From the NCBI GenBank assembly GCA_910588175.1, contig CAJUQQ010000024.1, forward strand, positions 1 through 24,356: a DNA stretch of 24,356 bases, in the 5' to 3' direction. The translations under genes and the position numbers were made by a program. How positions within the stretch are numbered: the first letter of the stretch is position 1; each line of letters starts with the position of its first letter. Under the pieces are notes generated by a model that had not been told where the DNA came from, searched no databases, and was given only the letters and a program-made list of their open reading frames with translations. This document shows, piece by piece, positions 1 to 7,924 of this stretch. This stretch comes from an uncultured Oscillibacter sp. GTDB lineage: Bacteria > Bacillota > Clostridia > Oscillospirales > Oscillospiraceae.

Positions 1-44
1 TCGTCCACCAGGTTCCGGGCGATATAGAGCAGCAAGTCCTTCAT
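1..44 (-). CDS. khpA: KH-domain RNA-binding protein KhpA, N-terminal 14 codons only
   Basis: On the minus strand an ATG at 44-42 opens MKDLLLYIARNLVD and runs off the window edge. This matches the start of the small KH-domain protein KhpA (YlqC), which binds RNA as a partner of KhpB/Jag and is known to affect cell size and division in Firmicutes. A GGAGGG ribosome site lies just upstream, and the gene follows rpsP by 15 bases, its usual place in the ffh-rpsP-khpA-rimM-trmD operon. Only the start is visible, so the call rests on the N-terminal residues plus gene order. Confidence 0.75.
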   Translation of the reverse strand, partial: MKDLLLYIARNLVD

Positions 45-59
45 GCGCCGCCCTCCGGA

Positions 60-299
60 TCAGAGAACGTCCACTTTTTTCAGCAGAGCCCGGACGGTGT
101 CGGTGGGCTGAGCGCCGGATTTAATCCACGCCTGGGCCCGCTCCGCGTCGATCTTGATGGCGGCGGGGGAGACGCAGGGGTTATACGTACCGATCTCCTC
201 GATAAAGCGGCCGTCCCGGGGGAACCGGGAATCCGCCACAACCACCCGATAGAAGGGAGCCTTCTTCGCGCCCATGCGGCGCAGTCTGATCTTCACCAT
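60..299 (-). CDS. rpsP: 30S ribosomal protein S16
   Basis: This 79-residue protein begins MVKIRLRRMGAKKAPFYRVV and contains the S16 signature region with ADSRFPRDGRFIEEIGTYNP, full length for bacterial S16. S16 binds 16S rRNA early in assembly of the 30S body. A GGAGGT site about 8 bases before the ATG supports the start. It lies between ffh (80 bases upstream) and khpA (15 bases downstream) on the same strand, so it is very probably cotranscribed with them from the ylxM promoter. The 80-base AT-rich gap before it could hold a weak internal promoter, but no good -35/-10 pair is visible. Confidence 0.97.
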   Translation of the reverse strand: MVKIRLRRMGAKKAPFYRVVVADSRFPRDGRFIEEIGTYNPCVSPAAIKIDAERAQAWIKSGAQPTDTVRALLKKVDVL

Positions 300-379
300 G
301 TTGCTGTACCTCCAAAATATTTTGATTCATAAAATTTATATTTCACCTGTACGGTTGAAACCTGCTGGACCGCTCCGCC

Positions 380-1747
380 TTAGCGGAAGCGCTTTTTCCG
401 GCCGAAGCCGTGGAGCCGGGAGGGCGCCTTGCCCATGCCCCCGGGCATCCGCCCGCCCTTGGCCATCTGGCGGGTGAGCTCCCGCATCATGTCGAACTGC
501 TTGAGAAGGCGGTTTACGTCCACCACCTCCAGACCGCATCCGGCGGCAACCCGCTTTTTCCGGCTGGCGTTCAGCACTTGGGGGTTCTCCCGCTCCTGAG
601 GGGTCATGGAGAGGATGATGGCCTCGGTCCGGGCCATGGCCTTCTCGTCGATGGACGCGCCCTGGAGCTGTTTGCCTAAGGCGCCCGGCATCATGCCGAG
701 AAGCTGGCTCAGGTCGCCCATGTTTTTCAACTGCTGGAGCTGGTCGTAGTAGTCCTGGAGGGTGAAGCGGTTTTTCCGCAGCTTCTCCTCCAGCTTGGCG
801 GCCTGCTTCTCGTCATAGGCCTGCTCCGCCTTCTCGATGAAGGAGAGCATGTCGCCCATGCCCAGAATGCGGGAGGCCATGCGGTCCGGGTGGAAGGGCT
901 CGATCATGTCCAGCTTCTCGCCGGTGCCCGCGAACTTGATGGGCTTGCCCGTGGCCGCCCGGATGGACAGCGCCGCGCCGCCCCGGGCGTCGCCGTCCAG
1001 CTTGGTGAGGATGACGCCGTCAATGCCCAGGGCCTCGTCAAAGGCCGCGGCGGCGTTCACCGCGTCCTGGCCGGTCATGGCGTCCACCACCAGCAAAATC
1101 TCGTTGGGATGGACGGCGGCCTTCATCCGCTTGAGCTCGTCCATCAGATTCTCGTCCACGTGGAGCCGCCCGGCGGTGTCCAGAAAGACCATGTCGCTGC
1201 CGTGGTCCCGGGCGTGGCGGACGGCGTTCTGGGCGATCTTCACCGGGTCCCCCTGGCCCTCCTCGAAGACCGGGAGCTCCAGCTGTCCGCCCACCACCTT
1301 CAGCTGTTCGATGGCGGCGGGCCGGTACACGTCGCAGGCGGCCAGCAGCGGCCGCTTCTGGTACTGCCTGCGCATCAGGCCGCCCAGCTTGGCGGTGGTG
1401 GTGGTTTTGCCCGCGCCCTGGAGTCCCACCATCATCACCACCGTGGGGCCGCTGTTGGCCATGGTGATTTTGGCCCCCGCTCCGCCCATGAGGGCGGTCA
1501 GCTCCTCGTCGACGATCTTGACCACCTGCTGGGCGGGGGTGAGGCTGTCCAGCACGTCGCTGCCCACGGCCCGCTCGGTGACGGAGGACACGAAGTCCTT
1601 GACCACCTTATAGCTCACGTCGGCCTCCAAAAGGGCCAGGCGAACCTCCCGCATGGCCTCCCGGACGTCGTTTTCCGTCAGGCGGCCCTTGCCCCGGAGG
1701 CGCTTAAAGGCGGCGTTCAGTTTTTCAGTCAATCCTTCAAATGCCAT
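380..1747 (-). CDS. ffh: Signal recognition particle protein (SRP54 GTPase)
   Basis: A 455-residue Ffh. The N domain (about 1-90) precedes the GTPase G domain with P-loop GLQGAGKTT at 108-116, the insertion-box region with DVYRPAAIEQL near 139, DTAGR at 190-194 and TKLDG at 248-252. The C-terminal M domain (about 310-440) carries the methionine-rich segment GMMPGALGKQL that binds signal peptides and 4.5S/scRNA, and the tail is basic (KKRFR). Ffh bound to SRP RNA delivers nascent membrane and secreted proteins to FtsY at the membrane. It starts 4 bases after the ylxM stop, the classic YlxM-Ffh pair, and rpsP follows. Length and motifs are normal. Confidence 0.98.
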   Translation of the reverse strand: MAFEGLTEKLNAAFKRLRGKGRLTENDVREAMREVRLALLEADVSYKVVKDFVSSVTERAVGSDVLDSLTPAQQVVKIVDEELTALMGGAGAKITMANSGPTVVMMVGLQGAGKTTTTAKLGGLMRRQYQKRPLLAACDVYRPAAIEQLKVVGGQLELPVFEEGQGDPVKIAQNAVRHARDHGSDMVFLDTAGRLHVDENLMDELKRMKAAVHPNEILLVVDAMTGQDAVNAAAAFDEALGIDGVILTKLDGDARGGAALSIRAATGKPIKFAGTGEKLDMIEPFHPDRMASRILGMGDMLSFIEKAEQAYDEKQAAKLEEKLRKNRFTLQDYYDQLQQLKNMGDLSQLLGMMPGALGKQLQGASIDEKAMARTEAIILSMTPQERENPQVLNASRKKRVAAGCGLEVVDVNRLLKQFDMMRELTRQMAKGGRMPGGMGKAPSRLHGFGRKKRFR

Positions 1748-1751
1748 AAGC

Positions 1752-2117
1752 TCATTCCTTCAAAGCGGCGGTTTCCCGGCGGATCAAGTCCGCCAGCTCC
1801 GTCAGACGCCGGTCCTCGTAATAGCGGTAATTCAGGGTGGAGATTTCCTCGGCGGCCTCGGCGATGGCGTCCACGTGGGCGCTCCGGGCGAGGAAGCGCT
1901 TGATGATGCCGGTTTTGTCCTCCACCTCCTGCATGGAGGCTTCGGCCCGGACGATCACGTCCCGGACGCCCTGGCGGGAGATGCCGGCGTTCTCGGCGAT
2001 TTCGGCCAGGGAGAGGTCCTCATTATAATAGAGGTCAAAGAATTCCTTCTGCCGCTCGGTCAGGAGCTCTCCGTAAAAATCGTAGAGCATCGTCATCCGG
2101 TAGGTCTGATTCTTCAC
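1752..2117 (-). CDS. ylxM: YlxM/p13 family putative SRP-associated DNA-binding protein
   Basis: A 121-residue protein with a sigma-factor-region-4-like helix-turn-helix: LTERQKEFFDLYYNEDLSLAEIAENAGISRQGVRDVIVRAE (given here as the residue span near 22-62) is the typical UPF0122/YlxM fold. In streptococci YlxM binds SRP RNA and modulates Ffh activity; that role here is inferred from family and from position 4 bases ahead of ffh. The listed start is a GTG at 2117; an in-frame ATG at 2096 (MTMLYDFYGELL) aligns better with shorter relatives and is a possible alternative. It is first gene of the operon, 50 bases downstream of the promoter at 2169-2197. Confidence 0.9.
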   Translation of the reverse strand: MKNQTYRMTMLYDFYGELLTERQKEFFDLYYNEDLSLAEIAENAGISRQGVRDVIVRAEASMQEVEDKTGIIKRFLARSAHVDAIAEAAEEISTLNYRYYEDRRLTELADLIRRETAALKE

Positions 2118-2137
2118 AAAGAGGCCCCCTTCCGCCG

Positions 2138-2159
2138 TGTAAAGCCATGCCGCTTTACA
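2138..2159 (-). other. Short stem-loop in the ylxM leader
   Basis: TGTAAAGC and GCTTTACA form a perfect 8-bp stem around a 6-base loop in the RNA between the promoter and the ylxM start. There is no following T-run, so it is unlikely to terminate. It may merely stabilise the 5' end of the mRNA. Structure is seen; function is unknown. Confidence 0.4.
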
Positions 2160-2168
2160 ACGTTGCCT

Positions 2169-2197
2169 AGTTTACAGGAAAAACAGGGAATTGTCAA
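2169..2197 (-). promoter_or_regulatory. Sigma-A promoter for ylxM-ffh-rpsP-khpA
   Basis: On the minus strand TTGACA (2197-2192) is followed after exactly 17 bases by TAAACT (2174-2169). This is close to the sigma-A consensus and lies about 50 bases before the ylxM start, with no other gene between. It is back to back with the gdpP promoter at 2223-2251, so transcription of the two blocks diverges here. Confidence 0.8.
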
Positions 2198-2222
2198 GGG
2201 GAAAATTGACCGGGAGCAAGAC

Positions 2223-2251
2223 TTGTGTTTTGGAAAGGAAACTGTTATACT
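2223..2251 (+). promoter_or_regulatory. Sigma-A promoter for gdpP
   Basis: TTGTGT (2223-2228), a 17-base spacer and TATACT (2246-2251) match the sigma-A pattern, giving a start near 2258. The first gene downstream, gdpP, begins at 2434, so the leader would be about 175 bases and would include the whole palindromic element at 2275-2400. Confidence 0.65.
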
Positions 2252-2271
2252 AGTAAAATCCATCGGTATGC

Positions 2272-2403
2272 TTAGAACCTGTATTCACAACCGTTGGACG
2301 CCGTATGAGCGGTCCTTTTCCCGCCATACCGCGTCAAATTTCCTTGTCCGGCGGGAAAAATCCCCGCCCATCCGGCATCCCCGGTTATGGATACAGGTTC
2401 TTA
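2272..2403. mobile_element. MITE-like palindromic element with TTA target duplication, in the gdpP leader
   Basis: The core at 2275-2400 (126 bp) begins GAACCTGTATTCACAACC and ends with the imperfect complement GGTTATGGATACAGGTTC. The terminal inverted repeats run about 38 bp, with roughly four in five positions matching, and a second inner inverted repeat (TTTCCCGCC / GGCGGGAAA) lies inside. Direct TTA repeats flank it at 2272-2274 and 2401-2403. No ORF of its own is seen. Inverted ends plus a 3-bp TNA-type duplication fit a non-autonomous derivative of an IS5-group element (family is inference). It lies between the gdpP promoter and gene, so it would be transcribed as a long hairpin. A structured leader RNA is the alternative reading. 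Confidence 0.6.
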
Positions 2404-2433
2404 CTTCTTCATGAAGGAATCAAGGAGCGCGCC

Positions 2434-4428
2434 ATGAACAACAAAAAACTATCCCGCCTGCTGGAGCCCAATTTGCAGTTTTACTTCCTCTGCCTTCTGG
2501 CCTTCACGCTGGCCGCCGTCACCGTCAGCCCGCCTCTGGCCCTGGCGGAGGGCGCCGCCACCGTGGCGCTGTACGCCTACTTTGTCCGCAGCAACAAAAA
2601 GCGCCGCCAGAGCGTCCTGCAATATATCGACAACGTCACCGGAAACGTGGACACCGCCAGCAAATCCACCCTCATCAACTCCCCCCTGCCCATTATGGTC
2701 TTCCGCCCCGACACCGGGGAGGTGATCTGGAGCAACGAGAACTTTCTCCAGCTGGCCGGGGTCCGGGAGCATCTCTTTGAGATCAAGGTGGAGGACGCCG
2801 CCCCGGAGTTCCCGGTCCAATGGCTGCTGGAGGGGCGGCAGGAGTGCCCGGAGCGGGTGGTCATGAACAGCCGCCGCTTCCGGGTGTACGGCAGCCTGGT
2901 CCGGGCCAAGGGCCGCAGCGGCGAGCAGAACTTGGTGGCCACCACCTACTGGGTGGACACCACGGAGATGGACCGCCTCCGGGAGGATTACGACGCCACC
3001 CGGTTGGTGCTGGGCATCGTGATGGTGGACAACTACGAGGACATGATGAACGCCTGCGCCGACACCCAGCGCAGCGCCGTCCTGGCCCAGATTGACGAAA
3101 AGCTCAGCAGTTGGGCCGCCGTGGGAAACGGCCTGCTCATCAAAACCGAGCGGGACCACTACCTCTTCCTCTTCGAGGAGCGGTACTACGATCACTTCGT
3201 GGAGGAGAAATTCTCCGTCCTGGACGCCATGCGGGACATCAAGGTGGGGGAGGGCGGACACCCCACCCTCTCCATCGGCCTGGGCCGGGAGGCGGACAGC
3301 ATCCCGGCGCTGCACAAGAACGCCGCCCTCTCCCTGGAGATGGCCCTGAGCCGGGGCGGCGACCAGGCGGTGGTCCGGGGAAAGACGGACTTTGCCTTCT
3401 ACGGCGGAAGGGCCAAGACCACGGAAAAGCGCACCAAGGTCAAGTCCCGGGTCATGGCCAACGCCCTGGGGGAGCTGCTGGCGGACTCGGCGGACATCTA
3501 CGTCATGGGCCACAGCTTCGCCGACATGGACGCGGTGGGCGCGGCGGCGGGCGTTTGCTGCGCCGCCCGGAAGCTGGGCCGGCGGGCCCAGATCGTCATC
3601 GACCCGGAGAAGAACGCCGCCCAGTCCGTGCTGGCCATGCTCCGGGCATTGCCGGAGTATGAGGGCGTGTTCGTAAACCCGGCGGAGGCCTTTGTGAAGA
3701 TGCGTCCCGGGACGCTGCTGGTGGTGGTGGACACCAACCGGCCGGATTTGGTGGAGAGCCCCCAGATCTTGGAGTCCAGCAGCCGGGTGGCGGTCATCGA
3801 CCACCACCGCCGGGCCGCCAGCTATATTGAAAACGCCGCCTTCAGCTTCCACGAGCCCTACGCCTCCTCGGCGTCGGAGCTGGTGACGGAGCTGCTGCAA
3901 TACCTCATCGAGCCGTCCAACCTCCTGCGGGAGGAGGCGGAGGCCCTGCTGGCCGGCATCGTGCTGGACACGAAGCACTTTGTCCTCCGCACCGGGGGGC
4001 GGACCTTCGAGGCGGCGGCCTTCCTCCGCCGGGCGGGGGCCGACACGGCGGACGTGCAGCGCCTCTTCCAGGGGGACCTGGAGGGCATGGTGTCCAAGTA
4101 CGATATTGTCCGCCAGGCGGAGCTGTACCGGCCGGACGTGGCCCTGGCCGTGGTGGGGCAGGACGGCGTGGACCGGGTGGCCGCCGCCCAGGCGGCGGAC
4201 GAGCTTCTGACCCTGCGGGGGGTGAAGGCCTCCTTTGTGGTATACCGCAGCGGGACGGCCATCCTGATGAGCGGCCGGTCCCTGGGGGAGATCAATGTCC
4301 AGGTGATTCTGGAGGCCCTGGGCGGCGGCGGCAACTCCGCCACCGCCGGAGGGCGGATTGAAAACGGGGACATCCTGGACGTGCGGGAGAAGCTGACCCA
4401 GGCCATTGACGCTTATTTTGAGAAGTGA
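2434..4428 (+). CDS. gdpP: Cyclic-di-AMP phosphodiesterase GdpP (DHH family)
   Basis: A 664-residue membrane protein of the usual GdpP length. Two transmembrane segments (about 14-32 and 36-51) are followed by a basic stretch, a PAS-like domain (about 75-175), a degenerate GGDEF domain (about 190-320), a DHH domain (about 350-510) and a DHHA1 domain with GGGGNSATAGG at 630-640. Metal ligands visible are H360, D364 and D366 (HSFADMDAVG), D433, the DHH triad 456-458 and D512. The family hydrolyses c-di-AMP to pApA, which affects potassium, turgor and cell-wall homeostasis. ATG 2434 is preferred over a longer reading from 2305, because it has AAGGAG upstream, the extra residues would come from the palindromic element, and the N-terminus then matches the family. 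Followed by rplI and dnaB as in other Firmicutes. Confidence 0.95.
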   Translation: MNNKKLSRLLEPNLQFYFLCLLAFTLAAVTVSPPLALAEGAATVALYAYFVRSNKKRRQSVLQYIDNVTGNVDTASKSTLINSPLPIMVFRPDTGEVIWSNENFLQLAGVREHLFEIKVEDAAPEFPVQWLLEGRQECPERVVMNSRRFRVYGSLVRAKGRSGEQNLVATTYWVDTTEMDRLREDYDATRLVLGIVMVDNYEDMMNACADTQRSAVLAQIDEKLSSWAAVGNGLLIKTERDHYLFLFEERYYDHFVEEKFSVLDAMRDIKVGEGGHPTLSIGLGREADSIPALHKNAALSLEMALSRGGDQAVVRGKTDFAFYGGRAKTTEKRTKVKSRVMANALGELLADSADIYVMGHSFADMDAVGAAAGVCCAARKLGRRAQIVIDPEKNAAQSVLAMLRALPEYEGVFVNPAEAFVKMRPGTLLVVVDTNRPDLVESPQILESSSRVAVIDHHRRAASYIENAAFSFHEPYASSASELVTELLQYLIEPSNLLREEAEALLAGIVLDTKHFVLRTGGRTFEAAAFLRRAGADTADVQRLFQGDLEGMVSKYDIVRQAELYRPDVALAVVGQDGVDRVAAAQAADELLTLRGVKASFVVYRSGTAILMSGRSLGEINVQVILEALGGGGNSATAGGRIENGDILDVREKLTQAIDAYFEK

Positions 4429-4461
4429 GAAAGTTCTGTCCAAATGCCAGCAGACCTGGGA

Positions 4462-4664
4462 GAATGGCCTGGTCAGGGGACCAGGCCCCACAAAGGAAGC
4501 CCCAGCTCCTTTTGATAGTGCTCAGCATCTCGCTTTTCACTTCTCCTGACAGCGGAAAGATCCCTGTAGAAGCACTCTTTAGAAGCCCCAGCTTTTTGAT
4601 GCAGCATGTTCCTTTAGCGGCAAAGGCTTTCTCTGTGGGGCCTGACCCCCTGGTCAGGCCATTC
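4462..4664. repeat. Paired-hairpin inverted repeat element between gdpP and rplI
   Basis: The gap 4429-4727 has no credible gene. It holds two 31-base arms, 4462-4492 and 4634-4664, that are near-exact inverted copies beginning GAATGGCCTG. Each arm itself folds into a perfect 9-bp stem with a 4-base loop (4466-4487, GGCCTGGTC/GACCAGGCC; 4639-4660, GGCCTGACC/GGTCAGGCC). Inside, the phrase GAAGCCCCAGCT followed by a TTTTTGAT-like run occurs twice (from about 4497 and 4582). This looks like a REP/BIME-type or MITE-type element. No T-run follows either hairpin, so it is a poor intrinsic terminator, although it could slow or attenuate read-through from gdpP into rplI. Confidence 0.65.
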
Positions 4665-4727
4665 CCATGGAAGCTCCAGGCCCATAGGAATCAAGCAATA
4701 TAAAAAACCGGAAAGGAAGTTATCCAT

Positions 4728-5177
4728 ATGAAAGTCATTTTACAGCAGGACGTCAAGGGCCAGGGAAAGAAGGGCCAGATGGTGGAGGTCTCCGAGGGCT
4801 ACGCCCGGAACTTCCTCCTGCCCCGGAAGATGGCCGTCCCCGCCACGGCGGACGCCATCAACACCATGAACCTGAAAGAGAAGGCGAAAAAGGCCGAGGA
4901 GCAGCGCCAGAAGGCCCTGGCGGAGGAGACCGCCGAAAAGCTCAAGGAGTGCATGGTGAAGCTCACCGCCCGGGCGGGGGCGGGGGGCAAGCTCTTCGGC
5001 GCCGTCACCACCAAGGAAATCTCCGAGGGGCTCCAGAAGCAGTTCGGCATCGATATCCCCAAGCAGAAATTGGTGCTGGAGGAGCCCATCAAGGCCTTCG
5101 GCAATTACGAGATCAAGGCCCGGCTGGGCTTTGAGGTGACGGCCACCGTCTACGTATCCGTGTTTGAGGAAAAATAA
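4728..5177 (+). CDS. rplI: 50S ribosomal protein L9
   Basis: A 149-residue protein, standard L9 length. The N-terminal rRNA-binding domain begins MKVILQQDVKGQGKKGQMVEV with the L9 signature around GYARNFLLPRKMA. A long central helix (about 42-75, rich in K, E, A) leads to the C-terminal domain containing GKLFGAVTTKEI. L9 binds domain V of 23S rRNA near L1 and limits frameshifting. AAAGGAAG lies before the ATG. It sits between gdpP and dnaB, a conserved neighbourhood. A -10-like TATAAA near 4700 could belong to its own promoter, but no clear -35 was found. Confidence 0.97.
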   Translation: MKVILQQDVKGQGKKGQMVEVSEGYARNFLLPRKMAVPATADAINTMNLKEKAKKAEEQRQKALAEETAEKLKECMVKLTARAGAGGKLFGAVTTKEISEGLQKQFGIDIPKQKLVLEEPIKAFGNYEIKARLGFEVTATVYVSVFEEK

Positions 5178-5214
5178 CGCCCGTCCCGGGCGGCTTTGAG
5201 GGAGGCGGCGCGCC

Positions 5215-6561
5215 ATGGCAAACGAAGACCTGCTCCTGCGGCAGATGCCCCACAGCCTGGAGGGAGAGCAGGCGGTCCTGGGCTCCATGCTCATTGACCC
5301 GGACTGCGTGAAGAACGTGATGGACCGGCTCCGGCCCGGGGACTTTTACCTCCGGCAGAACCGGGAGATTTTCGAGACCATCTACACCATGTTCTCCTAC
5401 GCCCGGCCCATCGACGGCATCACCGTCTTCGGGGAGATGGAAAAGGCCGGGCTCACCGACGGGAATACCCGGTCGTACCTGGCCCAGCTGATGGAGATCA
5501 CCCCCACCAGCGCCAACGTCATGGAGTACGCCGCCATTGTCCAGGACAAGGCCCTGCTCCGGAGCGTGGCCCAGGCGGCGGGGGAGATCACCGCCCTGGT
5601 CCAGGAGGGCATGGGGGAGGCCGGGGAGATTCTGGAGGCCTCGGAGCAGAAGATTTACGCCATCCGCCGGGGCCAGAGCGCCCAGGAGATGGTGCCTCTG
5701 CGAAACGTCCTCCCCGACGTGCTGGACCGGCTGGGCGAGATGAGCGAGCATGAGAACCACCTCCCGGGCCTGTCCACGGGCCTGTCCGCCATTGACCAGA
5801 AGATCACGGGGCTGAACAAGTCGGACCTGATTCTCCTGGCGGCCCGGCCCGGCATGGGCAAAACCTCCCTGGCGCTGAACCTGGCGCTGAACGTGGCCCG
5901 GGGGGGGAAGACCGTGGCGGTGTTCTCCCTGGAGATGTCCCGGGAGCAGCTGGCCACCCGGCTCCTCAGCTCCGAGGCCCTGGTGGAGAACAACCGCCTG
6001 CGCACGGGCCTCCTCCGGGAGACGGACTGGGAAAAAATCGCCGGGGCGGCCACGGTGCTGAACCGGCTGGACATCCTGATTGACGACAACCCCCTTTTGT
6101 CCGTGGCGGACATGAACGCCAAGTGCCGCCGCCTGGAGGGCCTGGCTCTGGTGGTGGTGGACTACCTCCAGCTGATGACCTCCGCCGGGGGAAACAGCCG
6201 GGGGGGGGAGAACCGCCAGCAGGTGGTGTCCGACATGTCCCGGATGCTGAAAATCATGGCCAAGGAGCTGAACGTCCCGGTGATCTGCCTCAGCCAGCTC
6301 TCCCGCGCCAACGAGAAGCGGGACGACAAGCGGCCGCAGCTCAGCGACCTCCGGGAGTCCGGCGCCATCGAGCAGGACGCGGACATCGTGTTGTTCCTCT
6401 ACCGGGACGACTATTACAACGAGGATTCGGACAAGCACAACATCGCCGAGTGCATCGTGGCGAAAAACCGCCACGGGGAAACCGGCAAGGTGGAGCTCCG
6501 CTGGATGCCGGAGTACACCCAGTTCTCCACCCTGGACAAGCGCTATGACGGCGAGGACTGA
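5215..6561 (+). CDS. dnaB: Replicative DNA helicase DnaB
   Basis: A 448-residue DnaB (DnaC in B. subtilis naming). The N-terminal collar domain (about 10-110) starts with MPHSLEGEQAVLGSML, typical of the family, and the RecA-like C-terminal domain (about 180-445) holds Walker A ARPGMGKTS at 210-218, the Walker B region VVVDYLQLM near 312 and SQLSRANEKR. It forms the hexameric ring helicase that unwinds the replication fork and binds primase and the clamp loader. GGGAGG precedes the ATG. The reading frame overlaps tilS by 17 bases, implying translational coupling. Nothing is missing, and no lonB-like gene intervenes between rplI and dnaB. Confidence 0.98.
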   Translation: MANEDLLLRQMPHSLEGEQAVLGSMLIDPDCVKNVMDRLRPGDFYLRQNREIFETIYTMFSYARPIDGITVFGEMEKAGLTDGNTRSYLAQLMEITPTSANVMEYAAIVQDKALLRSVAQAAGEITALVQEGMGEAGEILEASEQKIYAIRRGQSAQEMVPLRNVLPDVLDRLGEMSEHENHLPGLSTGLSAIDQKITGLNKSDLILLAARPGMGKTSLALNLALNVARGGKTVAVFSLEMSREQLATRLLSSEALVENNRLRTGLLRETDWEKIAGAATVLNRLDILIDDNPLLSVADMNAKCRRLEGLALVVVDYLQLMTSAGGNSRGGENRQQVVSDMSRMLKIMAKELNVPVICLSQLSRANEKRDDKRPQLSDLRESGAIEQDADIVLFLYRDDYYNEDSDKHNIAECIVAKNRHGETGKVELRWMPEYTQFSTLDKRYDGED

Positions 6562-7924
6562 CCTGCTGAGGCGGGCCCCTCACGCCGCTCTGCCCCGGCG
6601 GGGGGAGAAGGTCCTCTGCGCCGTTTCCGGGGGGCTGGACTCCATGTGCCTGCTCCGCATGCTGGAGGCGTGGTGTGAAGAGCGGGGCGGGCAGGTCATG
6701 GCCGCCCACTTCAACCACCGCCTCCGGACCCGGGCGGACCGGGATGAGGAATTTGTCCGGGAGACCTGTGAATCCTGGGGGATTCCCCTGTCCGTGGGCC
6801 GGGGGGACGTGGGGGAACACGCCAGGCGGGAGGGGCTCTCCACGGAGGAGGCCGCCCGGAACCTGCGCTATGCTTTCCTGCGCCGGGCGGCGGCGGAGGC
6901 GGGCTGTAAGCGGGTTTACACGGCCCACCACGCGGACGACAACGCCGAGACCATCCTGCTGAATCTGATTCGCGGGACGGGTCTGGCGGGCCTGACGGGC
7001 ATGGACTGGGAGCGGGAGGGCCTCTGCCGCCCCCTGCTGGGCGCGGCCCGGGCGGAGCTGGAGGAATACGCCGCCGAATGGAAGATTCCCCACATGGAAG
7101 ACGAGACCAACGCCGACCCGGAGGCCGCCGCCCGGAACCTCCTGCGGCTCCAGGTGATGCCGCTATTAAAGGAGCTGAACCCCCGGGCGGTGGAACACAT
7201 CTGCGGCGCGGCACGGCGGCTCCGGGGGGTGGATCGTTCCCTAGAGGCGGACGCCGCCGCCCGCACGGCCCATGTGGAGGTTCAGGAGGGCCGGGTAACC
7301 CTGTCCATGGAGGCGCTGGCGGCGGCTCCGGCGGCGGTCCGCCCCCGGATGCTGCTGTGGCTTTTTGACCTTTTAGGCGTGGGGCGGAAGGACGTCGGAG
7401 CGGCCCACCTGGAAGCCTTGATGGACCTGGCCCGCCGCACGGCCTGGGGAAAGGAGGGGCGGCTGAGCCTCCCCCATGGCGTCACCGCCCGGTACTGCCG
7501 CCGGTGGCTGATTCTGGAGACCCGGCCCCAGACTTTGACGGAGGTCCAGCTGGTCCCGGGGCGGTCCCTCCGCTGGGGGGACTATGCCCTGACTTTGCTG
7601 GACAGACCGGAGGGAGAGGGAATTTCCTTCTTCTGGCGGGGAAGGCCGGGGCAGAGCCCGGTGGTCACGGCGGCCCCCTGCCCGCCGGGAGAGCGTTTGA
7701 CCCTGCCGGGGGCCCGGGGGAGCCGGAGCGTGAAGCGGCTCTGCCTGGACCGCCGCATTTCCCTGGCGGAGCGGGACCGCCTGCCCGCCATTTACGTGGA
7801 AGGCGAATTGGCCGCCGTGTGGCGGCTGGGTGTGGACGCGGCCTTCGCGCCGGAGGGCGGAGCGCCCTGCCGGTTTATCAAAATTGAGAAACAGATTGAG
7901 GAGGACGGACATGATGCGCAGTGA
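6545..7924 (+). CDS. tilS: tRNA(Ile)-lysidine synthetase TilS
   Basis: A 459-residue N-type ATP pyrophosphatase. The PP-loop SGGLDSM (28-34) and HHADDNAETILLNLIRGTG (about residues 119-137) mark the catalytic domain. The C-terminal part (about 215-459) corresponds to the TilS-specific tRNA-binding regions and ends in the usual small C-terminal domain. The enzyme joins lysine to C34 of the CAU-anticodon tRNA-Ile, so that it reads AUA codons and is no longer a methionine tRNA. It starts inside dnaB (17-base overlap) and its last 14 bases overlap hpt, the conserved tilS-hpt-ftsH arrangement. Confidence 0.95.
   Translation: MTARTDLLRRAPHAALPRRGEKVLCAVSGGLDSMCLLRMLEAWCEERGGQVMAAHFNHRLRTRADRDEEFVRETCESWGIPLSVGRGDVGEHARREGLSTEEAARNLRYAFLRRAAAEAGCKRVYTAHHADDNAETILLNLIRGTGLAGLTGMDWEREGLCRPLLGAARAELEEYAAEWKIPHMEDETNADPEAAARNLLRLQVMPLLKELNPRAVEHICGAARRLRGVDRSLEADAAARTAHVEVQEGRVTLSMEALAAAPAAVRPRMLLWLFDLLGVGRKDVGAAHLEALMDLARRTAWGKEGRLSLPHGVTARYCRRWLILETRPQTLTEVQLVPGRSLRWGDYALTLLDRPEGEGISFFWRGRPGQSPVVTAAPCPPGERLTLPGARGSRSVKRLCLDRRISLAERDRLPAIYVEGELAAVWRLGVDAAFAPEGGAPCRFIKIEKQIEEDGHDAQ

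Noticed and set aside
2275..2400. Known c-di-AMP (ydaO-type) riboswitch or 6S RNA in the gdpP leader
   Set aside because: The fold is a simple end-to-end inverted repeat with target-like TTA duplications; I could not match the conserved core of either RNA class.
2449..4491. 680-codon minus-strand open frame opposite gdpP
   Set aside because: Antisense of a clear GdpP gene; the His/Gly/Leu/Val/Arg-rich composition is the usual shadow of GC-rich codons and no family motif or ribosome site is present.
4425..4703. 92-codon plus-strand frame between gdpP and rplI
   Set aside because: It runs straight through the inverted-repeat element, has no ribosome site, and its residues simply translate the palindromes.
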